From Rugalucina vietnamica (taxonomy: Eukaryota; Mollusca; Bivalvia; Lucinida; Lucinidae), in assembly GCA_964017185.1 (NCBI GenBank), contig OZ024871.1, positions 26,388,488 to 26,452,487 on the forward strand: a DNA stretch of 64,000 nt, written 5' to 3'. A program made the translations under genes and the position numbers. The notes beneath the pieces are model-generated. The model did not search any database. It saw nothing but the letters and a program-made list of their open reading frames with translations, and was not told where the DNA came from. This document shows positions 20,229 through 29,366 of the stretch, piece after piece; the first letter of the stretch is position 1, and each line of letters begins with the position of its first letter.

Positions 20229-20342
20229 ATTTTTCTTATTTTTGCTCAAAACATTGATTGTGGGTACACGTTAGAACCGCCTCGGCGAGGCGGTTCTAAC
20301 GAGTACCCACAATCTATGTTTTGGAGCAAAAATAAGAAAAAT
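20229..20342. repeat. Fold-back hairpin element, near-perfect
   Basis: Two ~57-bp arms meet at CTCGGCGAG (around 20285). From outside in, the arms read ATTTTTCTTATTTTTGCTC, CATTGATTGTGGGTAC, GTTAGAACCGCC and their inverse, with only a few mismatches. A transcript would form a ~114-nt hairpin. The A' copy is 58595-58708. Others are at 2216-2330, 27456-27520 (half) and 38563-38678. The frame at 20133-20378 is spurious. Confidence 0.88.
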
Positions 20343-20984
20343 AGGTATACCCCCGCATGCCCCAGTTTTTCTTTATAAAAGTGGGGTTTAAGGGGGTATG
20401 CATTTCACGGACATGTTTTCCTGATGTGTTCCTGTCACCCTAGTACGTTACTTTTCAACCAGCTACGGTATCCTTCGTCCTTTGTATGGTAATTATTATA
20501 AGCCTTCAAACCAAAATCATAATGGGTTAATTCGAGACAGTATAGCGATGGAACTTATATACTAATACCATTGTCATTGATACTCTTAAACGATTTAGGC
20601 AGTTTTCTTTGCCGTCACTAAATCTGGTTATGTTATGGCTTGAATTTCACAATTTCATCTAAACACAAAAATGATATTGTACAAAGGGCATATGTCCTCT
20701 AAGAGTAAAAGCCAGGATCTCGCGGATGTCAATTCTAAGCAAAAAAGTGCCGAAACTGACAGTATATCACGACTTCTCTGCACCCCATGCAATATTATAT
20801 ACCTCGTACACTCAGTGTATATTTTGATAGAGTGGTCAAATAAATAGCGTTACAAGACTGGCATGTTTTCCTGAGGTGGCAATTCCATTTTCTATTTGTT
20901 TCCTATTTTTATTTTATTATTTTACTGCATCTTTTTCGTTTAACGCTTCCATGGGATCTAACATCAAGCTTGTAACCCTTGCTG

Positions 20985-21180
20985 TACAAGGATATTTAAA
21001 TGACTGCTTTACTTCTCTCGTATTCAAAACTAATCGAGCCAATATGGAATTCCATATTGAATTACTCGCTCAGTTAATTTAAAGCTATCACGGCAACACT
21101 AAATCTGTTATTGTCAAATCCTCTGCGAATTGTAGTGGAAATATAGAAAACACGTCATCACTTCTTCTGACACGATGTGT
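20985..21180 (+). repeat. Repeat family B in block A
   Basis: Reverse complement of the family B copies at 3656-3835, 27100-27265 and 34722-34850. It carries CAATATGGAATTCCATATTG, which is itself a palindrome. The A' copy is 59360-59545. The frame at 20876-21082, also open in A' (59248-59454), is mostly this repeat. I do not call it a gene. Confidence 0.6.
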
Positions 21181-21404
21181 AGATACTAGAAACGTAGCAC
21201 AATATGATAAGTTTATAAACAGATAAACAGTAGCTCAGATATTGCTTTCCCGTTTATTGGGCGCTTTTCACCCGACTTATGTATGTACATTCACTTAATT
21301 TTCATATGTCTTGATGAGTTGAAGGCAGAATTCATGTAGCGGGTATATACGAGTTAGATAAAAGAAAATTCAAAAGCAGTGAAGATATTAATGAGAATGG
21401 GGAT

Positions 21405-21448
21405 GGACCATGCCGCTGTTTCGGCTACTTAAGCCTCGTCAGTGACCC
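21405..21448 (-). ncRNA. Hammerhead ribozyme motif, probably inactive
   Basis: Minus strand: stem I strands GGGTCA and TGGTCC, core CTGACGA, stem II GGCT/AGCC with loop TAAGT, then GAAA. The short stem III and cleavage dinucleotide are altered: GGCA stands where GGTA is found in the intact copies, so the A15.1-U16.1 pair is lost. The A' copy (59766-59809) has the same change, which therefore predates the duplication. Confidence 0.75.
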
Positions 21449-21839
21449 TTTAGATTTTGCAACATAGCCATAGAGAATTAGTGTAGTTTTGCTACTTTCA
21501 ATGGGGGTAGTCAATACAAAAACTAGTTCTATCCGAATTATGCCAAATATATAAATCGTTGGTGAGAAAATGAATCTAAACCGAAGACAAATTTCTAATT
21601 TCTCGGAACATTTTCGCTGATCTCTAAGGAATATATAAATAAAAATATAATCTGCACAATGGATGGTGTACGGAGAGACTTTTTAAGGTATTAAGGTATA
21701 AATTATAGAAATGTGTATTAATGATGCTGCGATAGGTCGTCTTGCTATTAATAAGTCAGAGCGGTGTACATTCCCCATCACAGGCAGTGAACTTGGTTAA
21801 TGCTTTCAATCAACCTTCCAATAGTTTTTGTCTCGAGTT

Positions 21840-21950
21840 TGTTAGGCTTCCCAGATAACGTGTGACATTTGACGGGTTTCACTGGTTATGATGATTATCT
21901 TGTATTGTAAAAGTATTGATAACGAGTGCGGCTGGAAAGATGTCTGTGCA
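21840..21950 (+). repeat. Repeat family D, copy 1 of a direct pair
   Basis: Shares ACATTTGAC, GGTTTCACTGGTTA and TATTGATAACGAGTGCGGCT with 22440-22555, and in reverse complement with 12355-12545. It lies between two hammerhead motifs. Confidence 0.6.
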
Positions 21951-22077
21951 ATAATATTCTGCCTAACAATTTTTCACTTCATCCTTTTAACCATATTATA
22001 AATGCTCACCGTTTTCCATGATGAGACGAAAGCTGGACTAAATAATTATGTAATTTTCAGAAAATGTTTACAATACT

Positions 22078-22287
22078 GAGGCCTCCCCAGGGAGGGGTCT
22101 TTGCTCCCTGCTCCCTGAAAGAAAATTGACCTTTCTCCCCAGCTCCCTAAAATGTTTTTCCTCAGCTCCCTGCTCCCTAAAACCCCAATTTCTCCCCATA
22201 TCCCTGAAAATAAATGACCCTTCTCCCCAAATCCCTGAAAATAAATAGCCTTTCTCCCTGAATCCCCAAAACCCCTGGGAGGGCCTC
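22078..22287. mobile_element. 210-bp MITE with internal minisatellite, 6-bp target duplication, private to block A
   Basis: The ends are GAGGCCTCCCCAGGG and, inverted, GAGGCCCTCCCAGGGG. AATACT lies directly outside both ends (22072-22077, 22288-22293). The interior is a run of CTCCCTGAAAATAAATGACC-like units. In block A' the same place (60392-60397) has a single AATACT and no element, proving the insertion and its 6-bp duplication. It is related to 14411-14643. The minus frame 22068-22484 runs through the minisatellite and is spurious. Confidence 0.93.
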
Positions 22288-22439
22288 AATACTCGGGAAT
22301 AACTCTCCGAAAGGTCGTGTTGAAAGGTTCCAATCTTTCGAAGTCGAACTCGATAACCAAATGCAGGCAGCGAACTGGTAAAACTGGTAATGCGTTTTAT
22401 CTGCCTTTCTGATTCTCTTCTGTAACGAAATTTCCTAGA

Positions 22440-22555
22440 GTCTGTGAGGCTTCCCAGATAACGTGGACATTTGACAGGTTTCACTTGTTAGTAAAATTAT
22501 CTAGTATTGTAAGCGTATTGATAACCTATTCGGCTGGGAAAAATGTCTGTGCAAC
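22440..22555 (+). repeat. Repeat family D, copy 2 of a direct pair
   Basis: Direct repeat of 21840-21950, about 600 bp away (390 bp without the MITE). The A' pair is at 60167-60280 and 60549-60655. Confidence 0.6.
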
Positions 22556-22750
22556 TATTTCTGCCGTTTATAATATCCGTTCTTTGGTAATTGACTTGTC
22601 TCACGCTGCTGAGAGATGATACTTTTCTTACACCTTGCTTAAACACACATTACTTAAAAAACTTGCTTTTGACGTGAGAGTATGCACGCATAAAAACGTT
22701 TATAGCTGAGATCTCTTGAGTGCAGTGAACATATTAATGAGAAAGGAGAT

Positions 22751-22794
22751 GGACCATACCGTGGTTTCGGCTACTTAAGCCTCTTCAGTGACCC
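22751..22794 (-). ncRNA. Type I hammerhead ribozyme, minimal stem III, intact core
   Basis: Minus strand in order: GGGTCA (stem I), CTGAAGA (core CUGANGA), GGCT-TAAGT-AGCC (stem II), GAAA, then CCACGGT forming a two- or three-pair stem III with A15.1-U16.1, A at position 17, and TGGTCC closing stem I (six pairs including two G-U). Predicted cleavage is between 22757 and 22756. All universally conserved hammerhead positions are present. Minimal stem III hammerheads are known from Penelope-like retroelements and small retrozymes. The neighbouring retroelement at 23175-24103 has the same sense strand. Confidence 0.88.
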
Positions 22795-23024
22795 TATAGA
22801 TTAGGCAACATAGAGCCAAAGAGAATTACAGTAAGTTCCCATCTTTCAACAGGATAGACGATACAAGGACTAATATTATCCAAATGGGACCAACATAAAA
22901 CTCCAAATGGGGCCAATATATTAAACGTTGGTGAGAAAACGAATCTAAGCCGATAATAATTTTCTTTATTTCCCAGAATACCCTCACTGATCTCAAAGGA
23001 CCAAAAGTTAAATATAATGTGCAC
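22794..23024 (-). other. Conserved-in-duplicate 76-codon frame upstream of the hammerhead
   Basis: The minus-strand frame ends two bases 5' of the ribozyme stem I. It is also open in A' (60898-61131) with few changes, but the two copies are recent duplicates, so openness is weak evidence. It is aromatic-rich with no motif I recognise. The related sequence at 21450-21700 does not keep it open. More likely this is part of the noncoding ribozyme-bearing repeat. Confidence 0.25.
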
Positions 23025-23146
23025 TATGGATGATGTACGGGGAGACTTTTAGGGCCACCACCCGGCACATCACCAGGTGCAGTAATAGCAAATAAAATAA
23101 AACTGAGATCCTTAAGAACAGTGAATGTATTAATGGGAAAAGAGAT

Positions 23147-23174
23147 GTGCCATACCGCGGTTTCGGCTACTTAA
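23147..23174 (-). ncRNA. Half hammerhead motif broken in loop II
   Basis: Contains TTAA-GTAGCC-GAAA-CCGCGGTA-TGGCAC on the minus strand, i.e. the 3' half of the ribozyme. The CUGANGA half is missing. Upstream of TTAA on this strand lies the terminus of the retroelement tail (CTTGCCTACTTTTACCA). The A' copy is 61251-61278. Confidence 0.75.
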
Positions 23175-24103
23175 TGGTAAAAGTAGGCAAGGATCTGAAA
23201 AGGCGCAATCAGAAAGAGATTCTCACTCCAACAACCGAGGTAGGAAAAATCTAAATCAACAAGCAGGTACTCATTACATGAAAACATATCCTTAGCCGAG
23301 TGAGCAGCATTTTCCCAATAGGTGGCCACTCAGTTACCTAGATTTCACTAAAAATATGAAAACGTACATAAGGTTCAAACAGCACAAAAATTCAACGCCA
23401 AGTTATAATTTTTAACACTAAAACCGCCACAGAAATATCGACTTGGAACGATTAGTAATATAAAATTACTGGCGGGCTTAAACCGGTTTTACAGGTACAT
23501 ATTCGTAACCTCACCTTCAGCTTTTACAGTGGTTCACAACATTTAGTTAGTTGTTCGCTCCTCGTGGTGAATCTCTAACTAGTCAATGAAAATCAAGGAC
23601 AAACAAATAAATCATGATAACCACAATGATGAATAAAAAAGAGGACTCACAGATTCAGTAAACTACCCAACGATGGAGATCCCTGGGCCCCCTATAAGTA
23701 ATTGAAACTCCGGAGCAAACTAAAAACACCAGTTGAACCCCAGTGGTCCAAGCAAAAAACAAGAAGCTCCTGCCCCAACCAAAATGAATAGCTTTAAGTC
23801 GGGGTCATCATAGAGTCTGATGCCCGACCCATCGGCGTGCAATTAAAGAAGGCATGATATATTTTAAACTCTAAGTATGCAGACTGTCGCATAACATTTA
23901 AAATATATCATTTACGTTTCTTACGTATAATGATTGTTTTTGAATTGAAAAGAAAAATCATTCCTTCCTATCACTTTCTTAAATTTGTAAACAAAGTCAC
24001 CATAAAATTCATTCTGGTTTCGAAAGCGTCTTTAACCCAACATTAAGTTTGGAAATCAACTCATAGTGTCTGCGATAAAATTTAGAAAATGTTTTTCAAA
24101 AAA
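23175..24103 (-). mobile_element. 5'-truncated retroelement (tail plus RT C-terminus), downstream member of a tandem
   Basis: RT-minus orientation: the tail begins at 23175, and RT C-terminal codons lie at about 23965-24103 (FYRRHYELISKLNVGLKTL readable, then a stop). Its 5' end abuts the tail terminus of the next copy at 24104, a head-to-tail arrangement typical of Penelope-like elements. The A' copy is 61280-62225. Confidence 0.87.
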
Positions 24104-24423
24104 AGGTACAAGTAGGCAACGATCAGGAAAAGGCGCAATCAGAAAAAATTCCCACTCCAAAAACCGAGGTGGGAAAAAACCAAACTAACAATAAGGTACT
24201 TATACCATGAAAACATTTCGTAAGCCGCATGAGCAGCTATTTTCCCAAAAGGTCGCTACTCAGTTACCTAAACTTAACTAAAAATGTGACAACATACATA
24301 AGGCGCCAACAGCACAAAAATTTTAAACACCAAGAACTAAAACAATAAGAACCACTACAGAAGTATCGCCTTGGAACGATCAAAGTTTATGATACCAATA
24401 GCCCTGCTGGAGACGTTACATCG
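24104..24423 (-). mobile_element. 3' part of an internally deleted retroelement, cut by an antiparallel insertion
   Basis: The tail runs 24104-24380 in RT-minus orientation. It is joined at CGATCAAAGTTTATGATACC directly to RT codons (reverse complement of the QQGYRYHKL region), so the RT C-terminus and part of the 3' untranslated region were deleted. The element continues at 25941 after the nested insertion 24424-25940. The uninterrupted form is 62226-63608 in A'. Confidence 0.85.
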
Positions 24424-24425
24424 CC

Positions 24426-25199
24426 TTGTCCTATCTCCTTGATAATATTTATATTAGATTTGGGACCAAGTTATACAGACAAATTGTTGGAATTCCGATG
24501 GGTACAAATTGCGCACCTCTCGTAGCTGATTTATTTTTATACTGCTACGAAAGAGATTTCATGGATTCTCTTAACCATGATAATCAAGCTGATGTTATCG
24601 AGGCTTTTAATTCCACATCTAGGTACCTCGATGACCTTTTGAACATTGACAACCCTTATTTTGAAGGTATGGTCAATCAAATTTATCCACCTGAACTTCA
24701 GTTGAACAAAGCCAATATCTCAGATACCGAAGCCTCCTTTTTAGAATTACATCTTTCTGTTGCAAATGGATTTGTTTCTTCTAAAATTTATGATAAGCGC
24801 GATGACTTTGATTTTGATATAGTAAATTTTCCTTTTTTGGATGGTGACGTTCCTCGTCGTGCTTCTTATGGTGTTTACATTTCGCAACTTATTAGGTTTG
24901 CTAGAGTCTGCAATCATGTTATAGACTTCAACGCTCGAAATAAATGTTTAACGGCAAAACTTCTCCAACAGGGCTATCGGTATCATAAACTTCGAAAAAC
25001 CTTTTCTAAATTTTATCGTAGACACTATGAATTGATTTCCAAATATAATGTTGGATTAAAGACGCTTTTAAGTGAGGGCCTTTCGGAACCTGAATTTTAT
25101 GGTGACTTAGTTTACAAATTTAAGAAACTTATAGGAATTAATGATTTTTCTTTTCAGTTCAGAAAAAAACATAACACGTTACAGACGTATAGGTTATAA
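24426..25199 (+). pseudogene. Reverse transcriptase fragment, Penelope-like, longest copy
   Basis: 257 codons, opening at the truncation point (first codon TTG, no ATG), so the N-terminal fingers are missing. RT motif B-like GIPMGTNCAP is at residues 22-31 and the catalytic YLDD at 67-70. Further conserved blocks are SKIYDKRDDFDFDIVNFPFL (119-138) and SYGVYISQLIRFARVC (147-162). An extra A in an A7 run near 25162-25169 shifts the frame. The family's C-terminal peptide NVMRQSAC continues in another frame at 25208 onward. No endonuclease domain is visible. Assignment to Penelope-like elements rests on the RT motifs plus linked hammerheads and head-to-tail copies. A related non-LTR RT is the alternative. 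Confidence 0.88.
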
Positions 25200-25940
25200 C
25201 TTGAATGTTATGCGACAGTCTGCATGCTTAGTTTTTAACTCATGGTTGATAACTATGCTGCCTTCTTTAATTGAACGCCGGTGGGTCGGGCGTCAGACTC
25301 TATGATGGCCCCGACTTAAAGCTATTCATTTTAGTTGGTTGGGGCCGGAGCTTCTTGTCTGTTGCTTGGCCCACCGGGGTCCAACTGGTGTTTTTCTTTT
25401 GCTCCGAAGCTAGTAGGTTATTCGGCGCCCAGGGATCTCCATCGTCGGACAGCTTACTCAATCTGTGAGTCCTTGTTTTTGATTCATCAAGATGTTTATC
25501 ATGATTTATTTGTTTGTTCTTGATGATTCATTGACTAGTTAGAGATTCACCACGAGGACCGAAGAACTTACTAAATGTTATGAACCACTGCAGAAGCTGA
25601 GGGTGAGGTTAGGATCCTGTAAAACCGGTTTAAGCCCGCCAGTAACTTTGTGTTACTGATCGTTCCAAGGCGATACTTCTGTGGTGGTTCTTTTTGTTTT
25701 ATGTCTTGGTGTTTTAAATTTTTTTGTGCTGTTGGCGCCTTATGTATGTTTTCATATTTTTAATTAAGTTAAGGTAATTGAGTGGCCACCTATTGGGAAA
25801 ATAGCTGCTCATTCGGCTTACGATATGTTTCATGGTATAAGTGCCTGATTGTTAGTTTGGTTTTTTCCCACCTCGGTTTTTGGAGTGGGAATCTCTTTCT
25901 GATTGCGCCTTTTCCTGATCTTTGCCTACTTGTACCTTTT
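25200..25940 (+). other. Conserved 3' tail of the retroelement
   Basis: Holds the frameshifted RT C-terminus to about 25305, then a ~630-bp noncoding tail. Landmarks in order are TTAGTTGGTTGGGGCCGGAG, ATCTCCATCGTCGGACAGC, GAGATTCACCACGAGGACCG, TAAAACCGGTTTAAGCCCGC, CGTTCCAAGGCGATACTTC and CCACCTCGGTTTTTGGAGTG. The frames at 25271-25523 are remnants or shadows. More than fifteen fragments of this tail occur in the window. Confidence 0.85.
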
Positions 25941-27011
25941 TTAAGTTCGCGTCATGATTGCAGACTGTTCCAACCCTAAAGAGTTGCGAAATGCATACAC
26001 CATAAGAAGCACGGCGAGGAACGTCACCATCCAAAAACGGAAAATTTACTATATCAAAATCAAAGTCATCGCGCTTATCATAAATTTTAGTCCATTTGCA
26101 ATAGAAAGATATATATCTAAAAAAGGGGTTTCGGTATCTGTGGTATTGGCTTTGTTCACCTGTAATTCAGGTGGATAAATTTGATTGACCATCCCTTTAA
26201 AACAAGGGTTGTCAATGTTTAAAAGATCAGCGAAGTACCTGGAAGTCGAATTAAAAGCCTCGACGATATCAGCTTGATTGCCTTGGTAAAGAGAATCCAT
26301 GACATATATTTCGTATATGTATGAAAATAAATCAACTACGAGAGGTGCGCAATTTGTACCCATCGGAATTCCAGCAATTTTGTATAACCTGGTTCCAAAT
26401 TTAATATTAATATCAATCAGGAGATAGGATAAGCGTATATCGACTTTAATCAGAGGAAGTGAAAAAAAAGCCCTTCTGTCATTACAGGGCAAATAAAGTA
26501 AACGATAGTTTTAATGTCCTTTTGAAGGACCACTCTATCTTTTTTTTTCTTTAATTAGATTTAGCCTGTAAATACGTTTTATCATGAAGAATATCAATGG
26601 CTGCATCTGACATTTGGCTTTTTTTGGCTTCATTTATACCTGATTGCGATTGTATCAAGGCCATTTCCAAATTTGCTTTAACAACACGCATGTTTGACGG
26701 GTGCTCTGCTTTTTCTTTGTGTGATGCAATGTAAGCTGTCTCCTCTGCTCTGCTTCTTCTTTGTGTGATGCAATTTAAGCTGCTACCTCAGAATGAAGCT
26801 GATTATACTAATTTACGTCTGCATCAGTGTTTCTATTCCGCGAAAAGTGTTTGAATGTTTTACATGTCTGCAGGGTAACCTTTACAATATAGTTATTTTG
26901 TATGCAAGATTTAAGTAGAAATGTTTGTGACGAAATCAAATAAATACATAAATCTCAATATGGGTCTTTTAATATTACGCCATAGTAAAAGTCTTGAACG
27001 TCCCGTATTTT
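25941..27011 (-). mobile_element. 5' portion of the interrupted retroelement (RT and upstream)
   Basis: Continuation of 24104-24423 beyond the nested insertion. It holds RT sequence to about 26490 and about 500 bp of upstream element sequence to GTCTTGAACGTCCCGTATTT, where similarity with A' ends. The upstream part (26500-27011) has no long frame. Runs such as GATTGCGATTGTATCAAGG may be the decayed N-terminal coding region. Confidence 0.82.
25946..26492 (-). pseudogene. Reverse transcriptase pseudogene with altered catalytic motif
   Basis: Minus strand, 147-codon frame at 26492-26049. It has GIPMGTNCAP, but the catalytic YLDD is changed to YFAD, losing the first of the two aspartates. A 10-bp deletion near 26094 (relative to 62714-62723 in A') shifts the frame after ANGL. 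The remaining RT (DGDVPRRASYGV) continues in another frame at 26034-25946. It is clearly non-functional. The sister copy in A' is 62546-63110. Confidence 0.88.
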
Positions 27012-27099
27012 ATACATATATAATTTTCACTACCATTTTCTCTTAATATCAACTCTAGTTGAATTCCTTCGTATATACCACAACGCGTCAGAATAAATT
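27012..27099. other. Unassigned
   Basis: A short AT-rich stretch after the end of the A/A' homology, with nothing recognisable. Confidence 0.4.
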
Positions 27100-27265
27100 G
27101 TGGAGTATTTCAATATAACCACAATAATTCACTGAGGACTTGACAATAACAGATTTAGTGTTACCGTGATAGTTCTAATTTAGCTGAGCGATTGTAATTC
27201 GATAAGGAATTCCATATTGACTCAGTTAGTGATGAAATGCGAGATAAATCTAACGACATATTTGC
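27100..27265 (-). repeat. Repeat family B
   Basis: Same orientation as 3656-3835 and inverse to 20985-21180. Shared words are GACAATAACAGATTTAGTG and AAGGAATTCCATATTGACTC. Confidence 0.6.
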
Positions 27266-27455
27266 ATCTACATATACAACATGTGTGTTGATAGGCATTC
27301 TGATTCAACAAAACGTGAACAGACACTCAAAAAAGCAAAATCTTTTAAAAATAATCTTAAATGTATTTGATCATCATCAGAAAAACATGTCCGTGTAATG
27401 TCTACACCCTTGAACCCCACTTTTATATAGCAAAACTTGGTATGCAGGGGTATAC

Positions 27456-27520
27456 ATATTTTTCTTATTTTTGCTCCAAAACATAGATTGTGGGTACTCG
27501 TTAGAACCGCCTCGCGGATT
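27456..27520. repeat. Half of a fold-back element
   Basis: One arm only (TTTTTCTTATTTTTGCTCC to GTTAGAACCGCCTCGCG). The second arm is missing, showing that the hairpins can lose one arm. Confidence 0.7.
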
Positions 27521-27699
27521 TCTACTGGAAATTTTCATTTTGTTACAACTTTAAAAATATCTGTATATTGCATGGGAGTTTTTTCGTAATGATGTCATAC
27601 ACATCCTTAGAGTGTGATTTATGTATGCATGATTTAAGTCCGAAAATATAGTTATACTCTATGTCAGCGTTTGATAAATTTTCTAAATCTCAGCATGTG

Positions 27700-28640
27700 A
27701 AGTTGATGAATAGTTTAAAGATGGATATGTCGGATGGCGTTTAGAGTCATACACCAACAGGATGATTGAGTCATTGCAATATGTTGAAATGAAGTATCAT
27801 TTGGCCTTTCTCGTAGCTTTTGGTGAGACTCATCATTCGCAAGTTCAAGACTGTCAAGATTTCTCATTTCAAGAACACCACTGGTCCAGCGGTCTAGACA
27901 ATGATTCGATTAGCCTACAATCAATGTAGTGTATAATATAGTCTACTGTCAATGTAGTGTATAATTTGACTCCAGGAAAATTACGTTTAATTTATTGCAT
28001 TTAGAGCTTGGCTGATCAATGATTTCTAAGACACTTTCACTACCCGGGTTTCCGTAGGGAATTAACCGCTAGACCTGTTTTGGTATCACGGTATAGGAAA
28101 AGTAGAAAAATAAAATATCACGGCTTTCCTGCAAAGCAAGACACAAACACTCAGATTCTGTTAACTCATTTATGTTAGCTATCGCATATCCTCTTAAAGG
28201 CTTCTTAAGCTAATCTAACTTCGGAAGAATCCCATGAGAAACCTCCAATTAATCCAGAAAACTGTCACGTTGCAGGGAGAGCATATTAATTGACAACGTC
28301 TTCTATATTTAATCAATATTCAACACATCTAGGTTTGTGATCAAAAAATAGAGTTCAAACATTATACATTCAGTCTTTACATAATAACATGCATCCGAAA
28401 ATTAGAGATGCAGTTCGTGATTATGGAGGAAAAGTGTTTTTATTCCCCTCATGAAAAGGAAGAAAATTAGCGACAAGTGTCCCGACATTAACATACAGCC
28501 GTAGCTGATTACCGGAATAAGAAAATCTAAACAAACACAGTTCCAAACGCACCTACATGTAACCGTATCAAAGTATCATATCGAGATTAGTTTGGATTCT
28601 GCAAACACCACCTAGAAACACTCACCTCGCAGGTCTTAAT
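27700..28640 (+). repeat. Repeat family C, long copy 1
   Basis: Collinear with 36410-37350 (and, past a gap, 38130-38300). Landmarks are GAAGTATCATTTGGCCTTTC, GACTGTCAAGATTTCT, GACACAAACACTCAGATTCT and GAAACCTCCA. In copy 2 a retroelement piece interrupts it (36756-36965). It is noncoding throughout, and the minus frame 36461-36790 in copy 2 is not conserved here. Confidence 0.75.
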
Positions 28641-28682
28641 AGCAAATCGTTGGTAATCTCCATTCCGTTGCTTTACGTAAAG

Positions 28683-28781
28683 GAAAAAGTAGGCATTGAT
28701 CAGGAAATGGCGCAATCAGCAAGAAATTCCCACTTCAAAAACCGAGGTGGGAAAAAACTAAATAAACAATCAGGTACTGAT
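28683..28781 (-). mobile_element. Retroelement tail end fragment
   Basis: The terminal ~100 bp of the tail in RT-minus orientation (AAAAAGTAGGCATTGATCAG to AACAATCAGGTACTGATAA). Confidence 0.75.
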
Positions 28782-29132
28782 AATTTATTTTCACTGCATT
28801 GTACTAGAGTATCCAGAATTTCGATAATTTAAAAGTAAAACTTGATTTCAGACAAAAGTGCCAGTCTCCCTGATAAGAACGACCTGTAAAAACATATTTG
28901 CTATCTTACCTAAAATTGCTATAAATTTGCACATGGGATCCCAAAGAATGATTGTGAATAGTTTTTTTTCACGAGACTAGACTCTTCCCACGCGTTTACA
29001 AATAAAAAAAACCCGACAACGATCAGGAAATGACACAGTCAGGACCAACGTTGAAACACAAATGGAAAAGGCTAAACCAACAGATGGGCATGGTCTAGGA
29101 TCAATAGGTAACCAATCATTTGGACCATTTTT

Positions 29133-29366
29133 GAGCCGCCTCGTGGGAAAACCAACAATGTGGTTTCCGAACAGGTCTGACACAAACCGGCGTGGGCAGT
29201 CATAGAAGCAGGCTAGAAGCTTGAAATTTCGTATTTAGGTAGAAGAGGAATTGTACTATCCGAGTAGCGAAAACAAAGGCGCTGATCAGCTTCGCGGTTA
29301 TTGCGAAGCTGATCTGCGTCTTTGTTTTCGCCTATGCAGATTGTTGGTTTTCCCACGAGGCGGCTC
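29133..29366 (-). mobile_element. GAGCCGCC-family hairpin MITE, copy 3
   Basis: 234 bp with intact inverted ends (GAGCCGCCTCGTGGGAAAAC) and the near-central palindrome AGATCAGCTTCGCAATAACC (read inverted). It lies in the opposite orientation to copies 1, 2 and 4. No convincing target duplication. Confidence 0.85.

Larger units (their letters stand above)
24424..25940 (+). mobile_element. 1,517-bp 5'-truncated Penelope-like retroelement inserted antiparallel into an older copy
   Basis: RT frame (24426-25199) followed by the complete 3' tail to TTGCCTACTTGTACCTTTT, in plus orientation. Comparison with A' fixes both borders: A' has GTTACATCG, then 20 bp (62545-62564), then TTAAGTTCGCG, where A has the insert and lacks those 20 bp. 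There is no target-site duplication. Fragments of this tail sequence are by far the commonest repeat in the window. Confidence 0.9.
15491..27011 (+). repeat. Segmental duplication block A
   Basis: Collinear with 53982-63608 in direct orientation, with long stretches of high identity. The ends match at the retroelement tail (ATTCCCAATCC...) and at GTCTTGAACGTCCCGTATTT. Block A has private sequences: a hairpin MITE (16237-16470), about 1 kb at 17153-18150, a 210-bp MITE (22078-22287) and an antiparallel retroelement (24424-25940). It lacks the ~1-kb segment found at 57463-58493 in A'. Confidence 0.9.

Noticed and set aside
20876..21082. 68-codon frame conserved in A' (59248-59454)
   Set aside because: The copies are recent duplicates, and most of the frame is family B repeat that occurs elsewhere in the other orientation with stops.
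22068..22484. 138-codon minus-strand frame
   Set aside because: It runs through a MITE minisatellite that is absent from the sister block.
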